From Calliopum simillimum (Eukaryota > Arthropoda > Insecta > Diptera > Lauxaniidae), in NCBI GenBank assembly GCA_951812925.1, contig OX638370.1, positions 30,123,964 to 30,187,963 of the forward strand: a stretch of 64,000 bases of DNA, given 5' to 3'. The first letter of the stretch is position 1. Every line of letters begins with the position of its first letter. The notes under the pieces are model-generated. The model worked only from the letters and a program-made list of their open reading frames with translations. It searched no databases and was not told the origin of the DNA. Positions 20,095-32,063 of this stretch are shown one piece after another. A program made the translations under genes and the position numbers.

Positions 20095-22107
20095 CTAATT
20101 AGTTTTCGCCGTGCATAGGAAAATGGTGAATAAATTCGACAGACGAGCAAAACTGTTGTAAGAGAGAACAATGGGATGTTGATCGTTGTAGTTGAGAGCT
20201 GGTGATGATGATAAGCGTCCATTTGGTCGTAGAAAATTATCTTTAATTTGGTACTGTTTTGAGATATGCTTTTGTTGAGTAGTTTTCAGGAGCCGCATCT
20301 TCACAAATTTGATTTCTTTTGAAATTCGTTCGAGTATTTCTTCGATCAACGCCGATCTCGTAAAAAAGGTTTTTATTGGTTTTATTTTCAACGTGGTTTC
20401 AGGCTGAATTGAAGATGCACTTTGTGGCCATTGCGTTGTTGGGAGTTTGAGCCACAAAGGTCCTTTCCACCATAGTTTATTAACCATAAGGTCCGAAGGA
20501 TCTACCCCCCGGGTTGCGAGATCGGCGGTATTATCTCGAGAACTAACGAGATCAACAAACTTAAATGTTGGCATTTTAGGAAACTGAGAAATGCCAAAAG
20601 AAATTGAAGGTAAATTTTCTGGAGCTTTGGGCACAACAAGTGCCATTACCTCAACACGAACTTCCTTGAACTGAGGAAAACCGACGAAAATTGAAGACAT
20701 CATAGTAGGATTGGAACTTATAGCGCCATTGAGCCCGGATACTTGAGCTGAAATTTGTTTTGTAGGCAGTTTCAAAATACGTTGTATGCGTTCCGACATG
20801 AACGTGCATTTAGACACTGGATCGATTAAATCAAAAACTTTGTATGTTGATCCAGAGTGATATATAAAAATTAGAGATGTGCCAAGTAACACTTTTTTTG
20901 GAGCAATGGTGAAATACGAATTAATTTTGCCTTGTTGGCTTGATGCTGTAGAATTCTTTTCCGACGTAGTCGGATCCTGCGATGTGGACTGTATTTTTGT
21001 AGTATAAGGTAGAGATGAATGATTTTGGTTATCAATTTTTCCCTGATACTGATGCTTGGCCTGCGTATTTTGATTTTTAAATTGTTGATTCGTTGGAGAA
21101 ATTTCTCTGTGCAAAAGAGTATTTTTGCACTTCGAACAAGTATTTGAGCTTTTGCAGTCTTTTAACTCGTGTGTATATGCTGAGCAGTTGATACAGCAAT
21201 TGAATTTTTTAACCGGAGAAAATCGATCAGGAATACTGAGTTTCAAGAATTGGCTACATGTGCGAAGAGGATGGGATTCTCTGCAAAGCTTGCATTGAAA
21301 TCCTGCAATGTTATTGTGAAAAGAACGGATTGTCGTTTTTGATTTTTGAGTAATTGGTTGCGGCTTGTTGGACTGATGTAAAACGGGTGTTTTTATATCA
21401 GAGACAGTTTCTGGAGTTAGAAATCTGTCTGTCAAAAAATTATCGAAATCTTGCCATGTTGGCATTTCGGTTGATTGGGATATTGATTGTTCCCATAAAG
21501 AGAGCGAATGCTCAGGCAGATGCACTGAGCATTGGTGTACAAAATCCGCATCCAAATTAATAATATCTATGTTGTATAATTGCAGCGCTGAAATGCAATT
21601 ATTAATTTTGCATTGTAGCTTTTGAATTTCAGATCGTTTTTCATGAACGCAATTAGGGAGATTGAAAAGTATTCGTAATTGTTGGTTAATTAAGATTCGT
21701 TGATTCTCATACTGAGACTTTAAATTTTCCCTTGCTATTGAAGAGTTCTGTTCATCTAACTTGGCTTGGGATAAGTTTGAATTTGTTGTACGACTATTTG
21801 AACCTAATAGAATGTCAATCCAATCATAAATTTCACCCATAGCTACTGAGTATGAAACTTCGATATCATCATAATTGTCATTCTCTATGAAGTTTTTAAC
21901 AACCGGTTCAGTTTGATCTGCGGTTATTATTTCAATATATATGGAGTTATATTTTTCCCAATATTGATCAAGTAAAGCTTTTCGTAATGTAAAATAGCCA
22001 AGTGTTTGTCTGTTTCCTGCTAATTTTAGCGTATTTGTTGCAAAATTTTTGATTGCTATTCCATAGCGCATTACTAATTGCACTTTGTGCTCCATATTTA
22101 TTAACAC
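20095..22107 (-). CDS. BEL/Pao gag-protease-integrase fusion ORF (670 aa)
   Basis: A single open frame of 670 codons keeps pieces of a BEL polyprotein in the right order. Residues ~125-235 match BEL gag (SQYENQRILINQQLRILF, ISALQLYNIDI, LPEHSLSLWEQSIS, PTWQDFDNFL). Residues ~272-326 hold Cys-rich zinc knuckles (CKLC, CCINC, CSKC). Residues ~405-510 correspond to the aspartic protease, with LIDPVSKC where the active-site D is normally followed by S/T/P-G. At about 513 the frame jumps to the pre-integrase region (SSRDNTADLATRGVDPSDL, then NKLWWKGPLWLKLP). It ends with an integrase zinc-domain piece (RPNGRLSSS, NDQHPIVL). The RT/RNase H core is missing by an in-frame deletion, and the amino-terminal gag core is also shortened. 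It cannot reverse transcribe by itself, but Gag could still be made. Confidence 0.88.
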   Translation of the reverse strand: MLINMEHKVQLVMRYGIAIKNFATNTLKLAGNRQTLGYFTLRKALLDQYWEKYNSIYIEIITADQTEPVVKNFIENDNYDDIEVSYSVAMGEIYDWIDILLGSNSRTTNSNLSQAKLDEQNSSIARENLKSQYENQRILINQQLRILFNLPNCVHEKRSEIQKLQCKINNCISALQLYNIDIINLDADFVHQCSVHLPEHSLSLWEQSISQSTEMPTWQDFDNFLTDRFLTPETVSDIKTPVLHQSNKPQPITQKSKTTIRSFHNNIAGFQCKLCRESHPLRTCSQFLKLSIPDRFSPVKKFNCCINCSAYTHELKDCKSSNTCSKCKNTLLHREISPTNQQFKNQNTQAKHQYQGKIDNQNHSSLPYTTKIQSTSQDPTTSEKNSTASSQQGKINSYFTIAPKKVLLGTSLIFIYHSGSTYKVFDLIDPVSKCTFMSERIQRILKLPTKQISAQVSGLNGAISSNPTMMSSIFVGFPQFKEVRVEVMALVVPKAPENLPSISFGISQFPKMPTFKFVDLVSSRDNTADLATRGVDPSDLMVNKLWWKGPLWLKLPTTQWPQSASSIQPETTLKIKPIKTFFTRSALIEEILERISKEIKFVKMRLLKTTQQKHISKQYQIKDNFLRPNGRLSSSPALNYNDQHPIVLSYNSFARLSNLFTIFLCTAKTN

Positions 22108-22459
22108 AGTTAATGTATGTGTAACAAAAACTGTGAAAATTCACGAAGAAGTTGCAAAAAAATTACGAAAACCACTTGGCGGCAAAATGCTATTGTCCAA
22201 AAAAACTTCGTAGCAATAACGGGATTGAGAAAAATGTAAAAAACGAAATTCCAGAAACTTCGTGTAACCGAGCAAAACGAACGAGAGAAAAATGTGGTTT
22301 TGAGAAATCACGCGATGAATTGAGGTTAGAAATGACTTGCAAACTAATTATTTCTGTATTCAAAATGGAGGTTCAAATTTTATACGAGAAAAATTCCAAA
22401 AATTATGAGACTGCACAATTCAATAGGGGCTGATAACAAATTTAGAACTCGAAGGACCA
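22108..22459 (-). other. BEL/Pao 5' leader
   Basis: Untranslated leader between the 5' LTR and the ATG, with the primer-binding-site-like TGGTCCTTCGAGTTC directly after the LTR. Confidence 0.7.
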
Positions 22460-23071
22460 TGTTCTGGCCGCTGGCTTGAGCTGTAAACCAGGAGCCAGAG
22501 AATTGTTTTTTGTTGGGGGAAATGTGGATGTCAAAGGTTTACCTTTTTCACTCCTATGTTGGAGGCAGCGAGCTGAAACACTTGTTTAATTGATGCTTGA
22601 TGGCGCTCCGCCGATGAACTCTTGGAGGCAGCGAGCTGGAGCACTTCTTTAATTGATGCTTGATGGCGCTCCGCCGATGAACTCCTTTGACATTTTTTAG
22701 ATTTCTCCACTGAGAAACTTCAAAAGCGTTGAAAAACCTCCGCCACTGAGAACTTCGATGAAAGAAAAATATAACCCGGACAAAAGAAAACTCTTATTGC
22801 GGAGGTTTAAGCAAACTCTTTAATGAGTTTTAAAAATGGATATTTCACAATTTGCACTTATTTTAGAGTTGAATATATATATATTACTGCAACTGCAGCT
22901 GCTCGTGTTGCTTGTTAGGTTATTTTATAAAAACGAAAAAAGGAAGAAAAAAAAAAAAAGAACTTTGACAGATATGAACTGTGGGGCATTGTTTGTTAAG
23001 CAATGTTATCGCGTTGCCAACTACGGGGAATTTATCCCTCCTTTTGGGGATTATGCGTGCTCGCATAAACA
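22460..23071 (-). repeat. 5' LTR of the BEL/Pao element
   Basis: 612 bp. It contains a 61-bp tandem duplication (about 22561-22685, block GGAGGCAGCGAGCTG to CCGATGAACTC) that is single in the other LTR. Confidence 0.92.
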
Positions 23072-23076
23072 ACTAG

Positions 23077-24054
23077 CCCTAAACTAGTGAAAATGGGATG
23101 CAGTAGGGGCCAGTTCGATATCAGTATGTAGTTTGTAGGGTCAAATAAATTTGTATCATAACGAAAACAAAAAACAGTTTTCATTTTTGCTTTTGAAATA
23201 TGTAATTTGTGTTTTGTGTCACTTGAATTGTGTGTAAAAATAAATTATGGGCAAAAATTAAATTCAAAATCAAAAAAAAAAAAAAATATTACTATAGGTT
23301 GACTTCACATGAAACCACTGGTTGAAGACTAGTTAGTAAAATACTACTTCACAACACAAGTAGCCCCGGACTGGTGTAAACGTAATGCAGAATTCTTCTA
23401 GAAGAGGACAGTTGATATTTCGCAGGGCATCAACACATAAAAGGGATTAAAATCGGACTAGTACTGGTTGGTAGAGGACTAGTTAATGAATTACACTAGA
23501 ATTAGTCCGTTTGCCTGCAGGGTAATATAGTATTAATATTTCTTATCTATTATGGGGGATAAACAATATACGAAATACACTAGTCAGCATAATAATTTTG
23601 ACAAAAAAGTTTCAGCATATTTTAGACTATTATATGACACACATTTAACATATAATGTATATTTTACATATGTATAAAGAAAAGCAGCATATTATAAAAG
23701 TTCCTTGGATGATTTAATTTGTGAATAACATAAATTATTAAATATTCATTCCTTAATAAAATAAATAATGAGTCAAATGTAAAAATGTTCGGTGACAGAA
23801 GTATTTTGAAATCAGCTTACGCATAACACCATTTTTTATCAAAAATTTTGATTCAAACGATTCAAATTCATTTCGATAATTTAGAGTGTGCTGAGCTAAA
23901 AAAAGTAAAATCAATATCTTTCGCTAATTTAGAGCTGCCGTATTCGTTAAAAACTGTTTTTCTAGGTATGAATTCTCTTGAACTAATCTGTACAGAGAAG
24001 GGCAAGCTTGATTTCAAGTTCGTTTAAAAAAACTCATTTTTATCGTTTAGAATT
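23077..24054. other. Gene-free stretch; possible MITE flank of the BEL insertion
   Basis: ACTAGT motifs are frequent at 23077-23530, and GCCTGCAGGGTAATATAG at 23512 loosely mirrors ACACTACCCAGCAGTAA at 18358. The BEL element may therefore sit in an older inverted-repeat element. No gene is seen. Confidence 0.35.
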
Positions 24055-24600
24055 TCATTCAAGCTCAGGGCTGGTAATCTTTTCGGAGGTTTCGATCCAA
24101 ACCAAGTATGCACTCTTTGTTATAAATTCTACACCTATGCACAAGTGCTGGAAATGACGGGATCTGAGGTATTCAGTTCTATGAAAAACGTCAGAAAGAT
24201 TTATTGTTTTGTCACATTCGTGAGCGTGATGCAGTCTAACTAATTTAAAAATTTTATTCCGACACTTATCTGCGTTTTTTCCAAAGTATTCTACCGGAAG
24301 TACCATAGTTTGAATATTTTCCTTAAAATGAATGAAGACTTTGTGTCATCGAATACCAGGGATACTCAAAACAAAATTTTTCAAAGTATTGCAAATTTTT
24401 CCACATTTTTCTTTCAAATGTTTGCAAAAGGCTTTAGACTTTTCACCTAAATATTTCGCAAACGAGTTCGATCTATCACCTTTATTCAAGAGATTTATAA
24501 AATGATTTAAATCTGCCGACTCTTTGTCTTCTTCGGCTCTGCAGATATCGAATAAGTCTGCATTTCGTATTGAGAAGTTGTCTGAGAAAAATGTCGATTA
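24055..24600 (-). pseudogene. Unidentified coding remnant, one in-frame stop
   Basis: Read on the minus strand from about 24600 to the stop at 24055, the frame is open for about 180 codons apart from one TGA near 24348. It is protein-like rather than low-complexity: FSIRNADLFDICRAEEDKES, NKGDRSNSFAKYLGEKSKAF, KHLKEKCGKICNTLKNFVLS, then after the stop RHFQHLCIGVEFITKSAYLV. Lys, Glu and Cys are spread as in a soluble, possibly zinc-binding protein. I do not recognise the family. A transposon origin is likely from context but not shown. Confidence 0.4.
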
Positions 24601-26517
24601 TTAAAAAATCGCAAAAAAGCGCAAACATTTTTTTTTACAGAAAAGCTCAAAATTGGTTGCTCTACATTATTTATATAAGTTAGAAAGAGGCCTAGGCTGG
24701 GCTGTGTTTTTCCGGGTTCACCAAAACTTAAATTTAAAAAAAAATTTTACGATTTAAAGCTCACTGAAGAAAACGTAAATTTCTTTAAAACCACTTTACG
24801 AAAAGACAAATTTTTTTATATGCAATGTAACTAATTTCTATTAGTTCCCATTTCCATTTTATATATTTTTAATTAGCTTTGAGTTAATGCGAATTTTTTG
24901 AGCGAGAACAACAACATTTTTATTTTTTCAGAAGTAGAAAATTTGACATTTGTGTAGCTGAAGGATAAAAATTTTAAGAAAAAACTAAGTATGGGGATAT
25001 TCTATCGCAAGCATTCACAATTGAATAGCATACCCAAAATTTTATTTTTTAAGTGTTTAAAATTCGACTTTTGGCCAACAAATAGGGCAAAATTCCCCAC
25101 AGTGCTATGATAATCTGTGATGCAACTTTTGATTTTCCCTTTATTTCGAAAGTGCTGCATCCTAAAAAATATGCAAGCAAATATGAAAGGCCAATCGAAA
25201 CAAAATAATTTCCTACTTCAGAATGGTCTGAAATATCTCTACCATTACTTTTCAGCATAATAGAACGTTCTGTATAATTTGTTTTTCTAAGAGCAATACA
25301 ATTAACTGCAACAACTCTCCACTAAATTCAAATTCTTTCAATAATTTTAGATAATATTCAAATATTCTGTGTGGTTTGATATACACTTTATGAGTCTGGC
25401 GTGCTTTTTAAGAAAAAAAAAAAACTTTTGTTTGTCCTCAGTGTAAAATACTGCGCCAACACAATAACCTATAAATATCTTAAAACACTTAACTTTCCTC
25501 AATGAAACTATTAAAAAGATGAAGCAACATTTAACTGAACAAAGAAGGACTTATCCCAAATGTTCTCGCATAATGGCAGCTAATTATTATTACGTATAAA
25601 TTATATACCCGTTGGAATAATATTTTTATCATACTGACGTCAGCTTCTTATTTATTTCACACTTTGACACATAATTTTCAAGCGGAATTAAAACTTTTTA
25701 GCAATAAAATGCAGACAGAAATCTTTAAATATTTTTAATTGTCCAATCCAATTGTTTCCGAGAAATGAAACAAAATCGCTTAATATCACCCACACTAATA
25801 CATGCTCGCATAAGCACAACCAGCACCACTAATACCACTTTAAATTAAAGTGTTTCATTTGCATATTTTTTACGCATTCAATGCTTGGAATAATAATTGT
25901 TTTGACATGTTGTGGTTATTGAGGGCGCCTTTGATGGAAAAACTGTGGGCGTCATAAATATTTTGTTGGTCCAGCGTTTGTATGGCGTATTATAGAAGAG
26001 GTCGATGTATTTAATTTTGACTTAAGCATTTTTAGTGAGCTACAAACTGCGGTTAATGGCTGACTTAATTACTTAATATTGAAGGTATGTGCATTGTGCT
26101 GCTTAACTTTTTATGTAAAGAATCTAGTGTTTAGAAGAAAAGTATTGACTACAATAAACCTTGAAAATTTCTCTTAAATTTTGACTTTAATTTTTTTGAA
26201 AATTTGCTTATATTCGACCAACATTTAAAATTTGTATTTTTGATTTATATCCTATGAAAGCGACCTATGTATATATTCAGTTCGATCAATTACACTAGTT
26301 CACAGCCAAATTACTATGGGTATTACCACAAAAAATGAAATGGTAAGTAAAGTGGTCCATTTTTTAAGAAGTTTTGATCTAACATCTCTCTCAAATTTGA
26401 GCCGAATCGATCCATATTTAGAGGTCACTCAAGCCCATCAACTTTTATGGGTGATTTACATAGGATTTGTATGAAAAAGGAAATCGACTGAATGAAATGA
26501 TTTTTTAAGCCATCTAT
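24601..26517. other. Gene-free stretch
   Basis: AT-rich, mostly unique-looking sequence. A minus-strand frame at 25049-25258 is hydrophobic but has no recognisable family. Nothing supportable. Confidence 0.4.
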
Positions 26518-26760
26518 AATCATGCAAGTTTTGTACAAGCCAAGAATCTTGAAGTTTCTTGTATGATAAACATTGTGGCGTTCTCCCATTCACTCAATTT
26601 TTGTTTTGTTCTCGAGCTATTAAGGCCTGAATATGACCAAAAACGCAGTTTTGAAGCATTCTAAAATTTGTGACGTCACAGAGAAAAACTGAAAACACCA
26701 TCGTGTTCATCATACAAAAAACTTCAAAAATCTTGGTTTGTACAAAAATAGCATGATTAC
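26518..26760. repeat. Inverted-repeat element
   Basis: Arms of about 65 bp (26518-26582 and 26694-26760) are inverted relatives. Both contain AATCATGC, TTTTGTACAA, CTTGAAGTTT and TTGTATGAT with scattered mismatches. The loop is about 110 bp. Confidence 0.7.
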
Positions 26761-26789
26761 ACTGTGCAACATAAAAATCTAATCTCGAT

Positions 26790-27060
26790 AGATTTTTTTG
26801 ACCAACTCAGGGTAGCTGATTCCGAATCAGGCAGCCGTTTTTTCCTACCACGTCTGAAATCCGAGTTATCCTTGAATTAAAGTGCTGAAAATGATATTTT
26901 CAGACACATGGCGTACATTCAGGGAGAAGTGTAGCTCAGTTTTGTTAGCTGCATTGAAAAGTTCAGATCTTCCTCTTTAAGCCAAAACTTTTATTTTTCT
27001 AATTGTTTCACTACTTTGCGAGATATCATTCAAAGTAGAAATTGAAAGGCATAAATCCAT
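26790..27060. repeat. Diverged relative of the 9.3-9.8 kb foldback arm
   Basis: CCACGTCTGAAATCCGAGTTATCC, AAAGTGC, CATGGCGTACAT and GCGAGATATCATTCAAAGTA follow in the same order as in the foldback's arm (read on the complement of its right arm). Only one arm is present. Confidence 0.65.
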
Positions 27061-27788
27061 TTCCAAACTCTATCCGTATTATTCCTAAATATGTATACAA
27101 TATAATTATTGAACTTCGCTCCAAAGCACATTACATTAGACTTTTCCTCCAACTGGGCACTTTTGTGTTTACTTTCGCATAAGCGTGCTTACACCTACTC
27201 ACATTAGCACAGTGTAATTGAACATAAACATTTTAGCAATTTAATATTTTGAATTAATATTTTTATGGCTTTTAGCCGTATTTATGACGCAGTGGATAAG
27301 TACTTTCTAATAATACACTCGTACATGTGTTCACATTTCTAATTTCCAACACAAAGAAAACAATTTCGTTTCTTTTTTTTTTTCTGAAATTTAAAGAATT
27401 TGGCATGGAATTTTCTTTTTCACTAACCCTCAACAACGTTGGCATACTGGAGGAACCCGCATAACACAGTCAGTGAAGTTAAGTTTCAAAGAGAAGGAAA
27501 CGGAAATGAAAAGACAAAGCACTACATAATGCAGATAAGCCGATGTGTAACGAGAAAATGCGACACAATATGTCACATAAAAGTGAAATTCACACGTACA
27601 AAACAGAAAAGATAAACTAAACGCACAGATACAGACTACACATACTATAGTATACGTACATACGTATGTATATATATAAAGACACACAGACACATATAAA
27701 ACTAAGCTTTAAAAAAAAGTTGCCAGTAGGTTATAATTTTGTGATGAAGCCATGCAAACCATCGGATAAAACATAATTTCTTGGGTTA

Positions 27789-28066
27789 TCTAAACTAAAC
27801 TAAACCAAACTAAGCTAAACTAAACTAAACCAAACCAAGCCAAACTAAACTAAGCTAAACTAAACTAAACTAAACTAAACTAAACTAAACTAAACTAAAC
27901 TCAACTAAACTAAACTAAACTACACTAAACTAAACTAAACTAAACTAAACTAAACTAAGCTAAGCTAAGCTAAGCTTAGCTAAACTAAACTAAACTAAAC
28001 TAAACTAAACTAAACTAAACTAAACTAAACTAAGCTAAACTAAGCTAAACAAAACTAGACTAAACA
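27789..28066. repeat. (TAAAC)n pentanucleotide array
   Basis: About 278 bp of TAAAC repeats with scattered TAAGC, CAAAC and TACAC variants. Confidence 0.95.
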
Positions 28067-30220
28067 CGCTATTAAGGATCCATAAAGTTCATGTATGTTT
28101 GGGGCCGTTTAGAAGTCTAGCATCGATAGCCTATTAAATTATCTGACAAATTCTAACAGGGTACTTTGTGTATTTCAAGCTTATCCAACAGCAACAGCTG
28201 CTTTTCCCACATACTCGTACATATGCACTCACAACCACCCGTTAGCTTGTTGCTCGGCTTACTGAAGCTCTCCTTAAAGATAATCAAAGGATAACAACAA
28301 GGAAATTTATGTACCCACTAACTGATATCCTCTTTGTTTTTGTTGTTTTAAGTCGTTACAACTATAAGTATAGCAACAACAAAAACAACAAAATACTTTT
28401 TCCATTATCGTTGACAGTAGCGGGAGTTTTCAGAAAACTTTATTATATCTTAGCACTTAAGGTGGATCATATAAAAGATTTTGTAACTATATTGTGCATG
28501 TCCTCTAAGATATTAATACCGACATACTTATAACATGTGAAAAAATCGCTCCATTGATTAATGTGCTTCAAAGAATTAGTGTTACCATGAGAAAATAAAC
28601 CGTTTTTATGTAGATAAGTATCCTTTAAATATTTCATATTACAATGGGAAAGTATTAAAGAACATGTGTAAACTTAAGAAAACTAAAATTATAAAATATA
28701 TAAAAGATCCACCTTTTTTTTTTGTTTGTCTATCATCTTATTTCGGGTATTTAAAGGAATCTCCTCCTTGATTCTTACACTTTGTATTGCCAATTAATTA
28801 AAATATTTAAACAGAATTGAAATATTTACCAACCAATTAATTATACAAAGTTATCGCTTTAACCTTAATCTCATGTTGATGGTTTAGTAACAAATGTAAA
28901 AAAAGGATATTCAAACAACAAAAAGGTTTGAAGTGTTAATTTATAATGTTGATTGCTTCTTGAATACACGTACAATGCGTTTACATATGTAAGATTTTGA
29001 ATACCTCAGCAAACTATTCAACGACACATCTTCAGGTGACATGAAGATTAGAACCTTTTTTTAACTGAACACTGATATAAGAGTGGTGTAAGTGTGGGAA
29101 ATTTTATTGTGTACATCCTTCGGGTATGTGCTCTACTTCAAAGATTTGAGTGAGCATCGTGTTCATAAATTTGTCCAGCACACACTGTTTTTTTCTCGCT
29201 TTTGAGGTAGATGCTTGAGATCATATGCTAGGTTTGTTTTCTCCTGTAAATTCTGAAGGAGCTTAGAAATGAAACATCTCCATCTGATGCAGTATTTTGC
29301 GCTCGCTTTGATCTCATTCCTCTACTTTCCCGATATTTGAATTTCCTTCGCCAATGATTGTTAATCTGTTAGTGATTTTTCCAGCAGATTAACTGGTAGT
29401 TCTTTCATCGAAACATTCAAAAGTTTGTTTAACTTTCAAACTTTTCTCAATCTCTACATAACTTTTGATTTAATACTTTTTGCTTCGATGAGAAGTAATG
29501 AAAATTATTGTTTATTATTAATGAAATTATTGTTTTTAACAATTTACATAAAAACAAATTACCTACCATAAATTTATCTCTATAGATTAATTTTTGTCAC
29601 ACGCAGTGTGAGTGATAAGTCCTTGGTAAGGGCAACAATGCTGGCGTATGCTTCTTAGAACATAATATCATCATAAAATGATTAATAAAATCGGATTAAA
29701 AATGCAACACTTCTTCAATTACGTATATTTTATAAGAAGATTAGCTGACAAATTAAGCTGAAGAAAATAATTTTCTAAGAATTTTTATATAAGAAACAAG
29801 AACATTTTGCTTGCAATACCAATAGCTTAAAGTGTGTTTTCGTCTGCTTTAAGGCTATGCTACGAAAGGAGATGCGAACATAATTAAAAAAGGATAATGA
29901 AAAATTAAAAGAAAATTAATGACTCTACAAGATGACAGCAAAGAATGGTCGTTTGCAGGAAAAATATAAAATTAGAAAAAGAAAAAATGTTTTCAAATAT
30001 GGACGACGACAACAACCGTATGCGAATGATATACGAATAGTAAGGCAAGGGTTGTTTGTTTAAAATAAATTTTTTCAAAGGATTTTAACATATTTCGTAA
30101 GTAAAGCTTTTAAAAGTAATTCCATTAAAAATATATTTGTGTTGCTTAATTGGAAAATAATACAGCTGACTTGTAAGGTCTTAAATGAATAATTCATAAA
30201 TGATACACACCCAGGGTATT
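28067..30220. other. Gene-free stretch
   Basis: No supportable gene. A weak pair of AAGGTGGATC inverted motifs at 28459 and about 28710 could mark a small MITE but is too short to call. Confidence 0.4.
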
Positions 30221-31175
30221 TACGTATTCACTTTGTCCTTCCGTTTGTAACGCAGAGAAGGAAGCGCGGCAGATATAGAAAAGTATATATATTCTTGATC
30301 AGCGTCACCTCCTGATTCGATATAACCATGTCTGGCTAGCTGGCGGGATGGCTGGCTGGGTGGCTGTGTGTGGAAATATACTTTTTGGGAAAACTAAGCA
30401 AGATAATTCAATGAAATTCGGTGCACAGCCTCCGTCGTTAAAGTTAGCTCGGTGGATTGAAAATGAGGGAAATCGGTCAACGAACACGCCTACCGCCCAT
30501 ACAAAAAATGTATTCAAAATGCAATTTTAGGAGTATTTTTCACGATAATGCAACCAAAATACACATAAATAATACGAATTTTAAGCGCAAGCTCTGAGCA
30601 AAAACTGGGTGAATTCAGAGAAGAGGGCGTGGCACCTCTCATATAGGCAAAAGCTTCAAAACTCTATACTGAAAGCATTTTTTGAGATAATCGAACTAAA
30701 TTTTACTCAGACACTAAGGATTATACATATAAGCTTTAAGCAAAAACTGAATAGAATCGGACAAGAGAGCGTGGCACCTCCCATATAAGCAAAAGGTTTA
30801 AAACGCTATACTGAAAACTTTTTTTGAGATAATCCAACCAAATTTCACTCTGAGAAAAAACTGGGTGAATTCGGACAAGAGGGCATGGCACCTCTCATGT
30901 AAGCAAAAGGTTTAAAACGCTATACTGAAAACTTTTTTTGAGATAATCCAACCAAATTTCACTCTGAGAAAAAACTGGGTGAATTCGGACAAGAGGGCAT
31001 GGCACCTCTCATGTAAGCAAAAGGTTTAAAACGCTATACTGAAAACATTTTTTGAGATAATCCAACCAAATTTCACTCTGAGAAAAAACTGGGTGAATTC
31101 GAACAAGAGGGCATGGCACCTCCCATATAAGCAAAATTTTCAAAAGACTGCTGTGTAGGGTATTAAATGTTTGGC
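30221..31175 (-). repeat. Interspersed repeat family A, copy 3 (minus strand)
   Basis: It reads in reverse: it begins with the complement of GGGTGT-type ends, then the GCC-GGC microsatellite, then units with GACAAGAGGGC. Three consecutive 114-bp units at about 30791-31130 are nearly identical. It ends in AATGTTTGGCCAGGCC near 31170. Confidence 0.8.
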
Positions 31176-32055
31176 CAGGCCAAAGGTAACATCCTTTCTA
31201 GTTAATACTTAAAAGCCTTTCTGAATAATCTAAGGTGGAGCAAAAGCCATGTGAATGTGCCATAGTTTTTGTAACTTTTGTAAAATGTCATCGTGCTTTG
31301 ATATATATATTGTAAAGAGATACGGTATCAGCTAACTATAAGCCAACACATTTGAAGTTTAGTAGATATTTTGCAAGCAATAGTTCAAAACTTCTTAAAA
31401 CGAGCACAAATTTGCATCAATGATATTTTCAACATGTCATGAATTTAACATCTTTAGGCTTACAGTTCTTGAAAACGGATTCTAACTTCTTACAAAATGC
31501 CATCCAATTTGCATGCTGACATTACTTTTGCTCCAGCGTTTTATCATACATGCATAAATTTTCTACATTTAAGCCTTAACATTTATTTATGTGTGCAATT
31601 CATATGCGCTGTGCATTTGTGTGCGTTGGTATTTTAAAATGGCGCAATTTTCCATATTGTTGCATTAAATATTCAACTCATGATTCTGCATATTTTTGCA
31701 GCATTTTCTTTTATTGTACAAGGATTACTATTTGTCTATCCGGAGCACCAAATTTTTTTAAAAGGAAATCAAACACTGAAAAAACTTCCAACCCACTATA
31801 TGTCAAAAGGCACATTTTCTGGTCCAAACCCAATTTTTACAAGTATTGGTATTGAATTTTAGTTGATTCAGTGTAACGGAGAATACTTTAAAATCAACAA
31901 AAATATTTTTTGTTTTGGGGAAAAATAATTTACCGTTCTTCAGCGATGTGTCAAAGTTGATGCATTTGCATTTAACTGAGATAATAAAATAAAAATGGAT
32001 AAAATTGGTGCTGGTATGTTTTATGCAATTTAGTTTAAGACATTTAAATATACAT
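31176..32055. other. Gene-free stretch
   Basis: AT-rich, unique-looking sequence with no supportable feature. Confidence 0.4.
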
Positions 32056-32063
32056 ATTGTGGT

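Larger units (their letters stand above)
18421..23071 (-). mobile_element. BEL/Pao LTR retrotransposon, internally deleted
   Basis: Two long direct repeats bound the element: 18421-18969 and 22460-23071. Both are TG...CA (TGTTCTGGCC to GCATAAACA as read on the plus strand). A perfect 5-bp target duplication ACTAG flanks it (18416-18420, 23072-23076). Read on the minus strand, the 5' LTR is followed by TGGTCCTTCGAGTTC, a plausible primer-binding site. A G-rich AAGGCGGGCGGTA, a plausible polypurine tract, precedes the 3' LTR. Gag and protease parts are present, but reverse transcriptase and RNase H are absent. The 1.1 kb after the ORF is AT-rich non-coding filler. The element is non-autonomous. 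Confidence 0.93.

Noticed and set aside
18421..23071. Considered as a complete, autonomous retroelement or virus-like element with envelope
   Set aside because: RT, RNase H and most of integrase are absent, and there is no envelope-like frame.
27789..28066. TAAAC array considered as a telomere-like or CRISPR-like repeat
   Set aside because: There are no spacers, the unit is a degenerate pentamer, and it sits in ordinary internal sequence.
28459..28720. AAGGTGGATC inverted motifs as a MITE
   Set aside because: Only about ten bases pair and no target duplication is visible.
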